A DNA stretch of 14,753 nucleotides from an uncultured Alistipes sp. (GTDB lineage Bacteria; Bacteroidota; Bacteroidia; Bacteroidales; Rikenellaceae). Within the stretch, counting starts at the first letter, position 1. Each line of letters opens with the position of its first letter. The stretch is taken from positions 1 through 14,753 of the forward strand of contig CAJGDL010000033.1 in the NCBI GenBank assembly GCA_904502075.1. The letters run 5' to 3'. A program made the translations under genes and the position numbers. Below are positions 12,734-14,753 of the stretch, in pieces. Under the pieces are notes generated by a model. The model had not been told where the DNA came from. It did no database searches and saw only the letters and a program-made list of their open reading frames with translations.

Positions 12734-13945
12734 CTATTCGCTGATTATCTCGATTAAATTTTGGGTTATATACTCTACATCCTCATCCGTCAAACGCGTA
12801 TGGAGCGGAAGAGTAATCTCGTTACGATATTGATTGTAGGCATTGGGGTAGTCTGCAATATCAAATCCGAGATTCTTGTAAGCGGTCATCATCGGAAGAG
12901 GCTTATAGTGAACATTGCAGGCAATACCCCGCTCTGCCATCTTCTCGATAACTCGATTTCGATATGCTACATCCTTATCCAATAGGCGTACCAGATACAA
13001 GTGTCCGCTTGAGGCGTGATCCTCTCCATAATGATTCAATACCTGCACATGATAACCTTTTAAGGCTTGATTGTAAGCTTCAATAATTTCTCGACGGCGA
13101 TTCAGCATATCGGGATAACGCTTCATTTGAGCCAAACCAATGCCGGCCATAATATCTGTCATATTGCACTTAAAGTTCGGAGCAATGATATCATACTCCC
13201 ATGCTCCAAGTTTTGTCTTGGCCAAAGCATCTTTATTTTGTCCATGGAGCGACAACAATTGGAATTGCTTGTAGAGCCATTCGTTATCAACCCCCTCAAC
13301 CGTTCTCCAAGTCAAAGCTCCACCCTCGGCTGTCGTGAGATTTTTAACGGCGTGGAATGAAAAAGAGGTAAAATCGGCAATCGAACCACACATTTTACCA
13401 TCTCTTTGAGCCCCAAATGCATGAGCAGCGTCTGCCAATACAATAACTCGTCCATACGCTTTTTGAATCTCGTTAGCGGGCTTAAAAATGTGCTTTTTAG
13501 ACTCAACAGCCTGAAAAATCTTTTCATAATCGCACACCACACCAGCCAAATCCACGGGAATAATCACCTTTGTGCGTTCGCTAATTGCATCAGCCAGCTT
13601 CTCGTAGTCGATTTCAAATGAATCAGGGGCCGTATCAACCATCACCACCTTGGCTCCCACATGGCATGTTACGCTTGCTGTTGCCGTATAGGTGTAGGCC
13701 GAAGTGATCACCTCGTCACCCGGGCCCACTCCTAAAACTCGCAAAATCATCTCCATACATGCCGTTGCAGAATTTAAGCACACAGCACGATCGGTACCAC
13801 AATAGGCTGCAATCTGTTTTTCGAATTCTTTGGTTCTCGGTCCTGTCGTAATCCAACCCGAGCGCAAAGCCTCAGCCACCTCTAAAACCTCCGCCTCGCT
13901 CATATCGGGAGGCGAAAAGGGAATATTTCTAAGTTTCATATTCAT
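12734..13945 (-). CDS. DegT/DnrJ/EryC1/StrS-family aminotransferase, 403 aa
   Basis: A PLP-dependent enzyme that aminates keto sugars bound to a nucleotide, giving amino-sugar precursors. It has the normal family length. Visible are 'GWITTGPRTKEFE' (30-42), 'NSATACMEMILRVL' (58-71, binding the PLP phosphate), 'VIPVDLAG' near 128-135, 'LADAAHAFGA' with Asp172 (PLP pyridine N), and 'FHAVKNLTTAEGG' with Lys201 as the Schiff-base lysine. The C-terminal 'HYKPLPMM' (about 346-353) is also typical. It lies 3 nt after the glycosyltransferase gene and abuts the sugar transferase gene (TAG directly followed by ATG). Pairing with a PglC-sized transferase suggests a PglE-like role, though no acetyltransferase or dehydratase partner is visible inside the window. 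Confidence 0.95.
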   Translation of the reverse strand: MNMKLRNIPFSPPDMSEAEVLEVAEALRSGWITTGPRTKEFEKQIAAYCGTDRAVCLNSATACMEMILRVLGVGPGDEVITSAYTYTATASVTCHVGAKVVMVDTAPDSFEIDYEKLADAISERTKVIIPVDLAGVVCDYEKIFQAVESKKHIFKPANEIQKAYGRVIVLADAAHAFGAQRDGKMCGSIADFTSFSFHAVKNLTTAEGGALTWRTVEGVDNEWLYKQFQLLSLHGQNKDALAKTKLGAWEYDIIAPNFKCNMTDIMAGIGLAQMKRYPDMLNRRREIIEAYNQALKGYHVQVLNHYGEDHASSGHLYLVRLLDKDVAYRNRVIEKMAERGIACNVHYKPLPMMTAYKNLGFDIADYPNAYNQYRNEITLPLHTRLTDEDVEYITQNLIEIISE

Positions 13946-13948
13946 ACT

Positions 13949-14728
13949 TTATTTAATATCAAATTTCCGAACAAAAAAAACTTTCTTATATAAATTCCCA
14001 ACCATATTCATGCACATCCAGAATGCTGAGAGAACCGGATTCATCTCTTCTGCATCGCGAAACAATCTATAATGCCACAAGATTCGAGCCTTGAGACTGG
14101 GAGGAGTAATAGACCCTTTACGCCGACGGTAGCGAGCCAGGTTTTCTTTTAGAAGATAGCAATTAGCCTTACGAATAACCTTCAACCACATGGCTGTATC
14201 GTTATTCTTTTTCACATCATTGATCTGGATCAAACCTATCTTTCTCGCATCATACATTACGGCTAAACATCCGGGCCAGCAGCACGCGTACATTCCGAAT
14301 TTCCCAACGCTCTTTCTTCCACTAACATAAACTCCTAAGTCTTCTCCGGATTCCGATATCTCGGTATATTCATGGTAGGAAAAAGCATAGCCATTCTCCT
14401 CCATGAAGCGAATTTGTTTTTCGAGCTTTTCGGGTAACCACAAATCATCACTGTCCAAGAAGGCAATCCAACGACCCTTCGCAACCTTCAAGGCATTGTT
14501 ACGCGTAATGGCCGCACCGCTGTTCTTTTCATTGCATATATACTTGATACGCGGATCGCTCTCCAAATAGGGGGCAATCACCTCTCGCGTATCATCGGTC
14601 GAGCAGTCGTCGGAGATAATCATCTCCCACTCGGTATAGGTCTGTGCCTGTACACTTTTGATTGTTTCTTCAATAAACCGCCCGCAATTATAAGTCGGCG
14701 TAATAATGGAGACAAGCGAGTTTGACAT
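13949..14728 (-). CDS. Family 2 glycosyltransferase, 259 aa
   Basis: A cytoplasmic GT-A-fold transferase that adds a sugar from a nucleotide sugar to a growing lipid-linked glycan. The N-terminus VSIITPTYNCGRFIEETI (6-23) is the family opening. 'IISDDCSTDDT' (37-47) binds the nucleotide, 'NSGAAITRNNAL' (69-80) is the third conserved block, and 'AFLDSDDLW' (89-97) carries the metal-binding Asp92-x-Asp94. 'DTAMWLKVIRKA' (about 177-188) supplies the presumed catalytic acidic residue region, and 'YRRRKGSIT' follows. The length fits single-domain capsule transferases. AGGA lies about 10 nt before the ATG at 14728. The gene is upstream in an operon that enters from beyond the right edge. Donor and acceptor sugars cannot be predicted. 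Confidence 0.94.
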   Translation of the reverse strand: MSNSLVSIITPTYNCGRFIEETIKSVQAQTYTEWEMIISDDCSTDDTREVIAPYLESDPRIKYICNEKNSGAAITRNNALKVAKGRWIAFLDSDDLWLPEKLEKQIRFMEENGYAFSYHEYTEISESGEDLGVYVSGRKSVGKFGMYACCWPGCLAVMYDARKIGLIQINDVKKNNDTAMWLKVIRKANCYLLKENLARYRRRKGSITPPSLKARILWHYRLFRDAEEMNPVLSAFWMCMNMVGNLYKKVFFVRKFDIK

Positions 14729-14753
14729 GTTAGTTTATCCTTTATAATTAATA

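Overview
The window looks like chromosome of a Bacteroidales bacterium, most likely Alistipes or another Rikenellaceae member. The reasons are several promoters with a TAnnTTTG -7 box, signal peptides ending in Ala/Gly-Gln, moderately high GC core genes, and outer-membrane beta-barrel and capsule-type gene families common in that order. The genus is an inference; there is no rRNA or tRNA here to fix it.

Layout. (1) 1-293, minus: the start of a SpoU/TrmH-family RNA methyltransferase that runs off the left edge, divergent from a 355-residue putative outer-membrane barrel (415-1482, plus) that ends at a 19-bp perfect hairpin. (2) 1552-2054: an array of about 140-bp repeat units. Each unit holds an inverted repeat, a copy of the last 11 codons plus stop of der, and a C-rich/G-rich palindrome. 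The fourth copy is the real end of der (2019-3323, minus). The copies differ only at silent positions, which resembles the footprint of repeated insertion at the der 3' end and is the most unusual thing in the window. (3) 3324-3852: a 529-bp divergent intergenic region with the der and omp promoters, A/T-rich repeats and a MITE-like element of about 131 bp. (4) 3853-7950, plus: a tight four-gene operon (small outer-membrane barrel, PhoH-like ATPase, PepD-type dipeptidase, diacylglycerol-kinase-family lipid kinase) closed by a strong intrinsic terminator. (5) 8082-8651, minus: a lipoprotein of unknown function; 8795-9364, plus: a flavin reductase-like protein; 9437-10765, minus: a MATE transporter. 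The last two converge on a 22-bp perfect hairpin. (6) 10931-14728, minus: the last four genes of a surface polysaccharide operon (family 2 glycosyltransferase, DegT-type aminotransferase, small sugar-phosphate transferase, NTP_transf_5-type protein) with 0-3 nt between genes and an intrinsic terminator. The operon begins beyond the right edge.

How the genes fit together. Regions 3-5 are ordinary housekeeping and envelope genes. In region 6 the aminotransferase probably makes an amino-sugar nucleotide, the small transferase probably loads the first sugar phosphate on undecaprenyl phosphate, and the glycosyltransferase extends the chain. The first three of these genes in transcription order look less GC-rich than the rest of the window, as expected of an exchangeable capsule or exopolysaccharide locus. 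No CRISPR array, tRNA, rRNA, transposase or integrase gene was seen.
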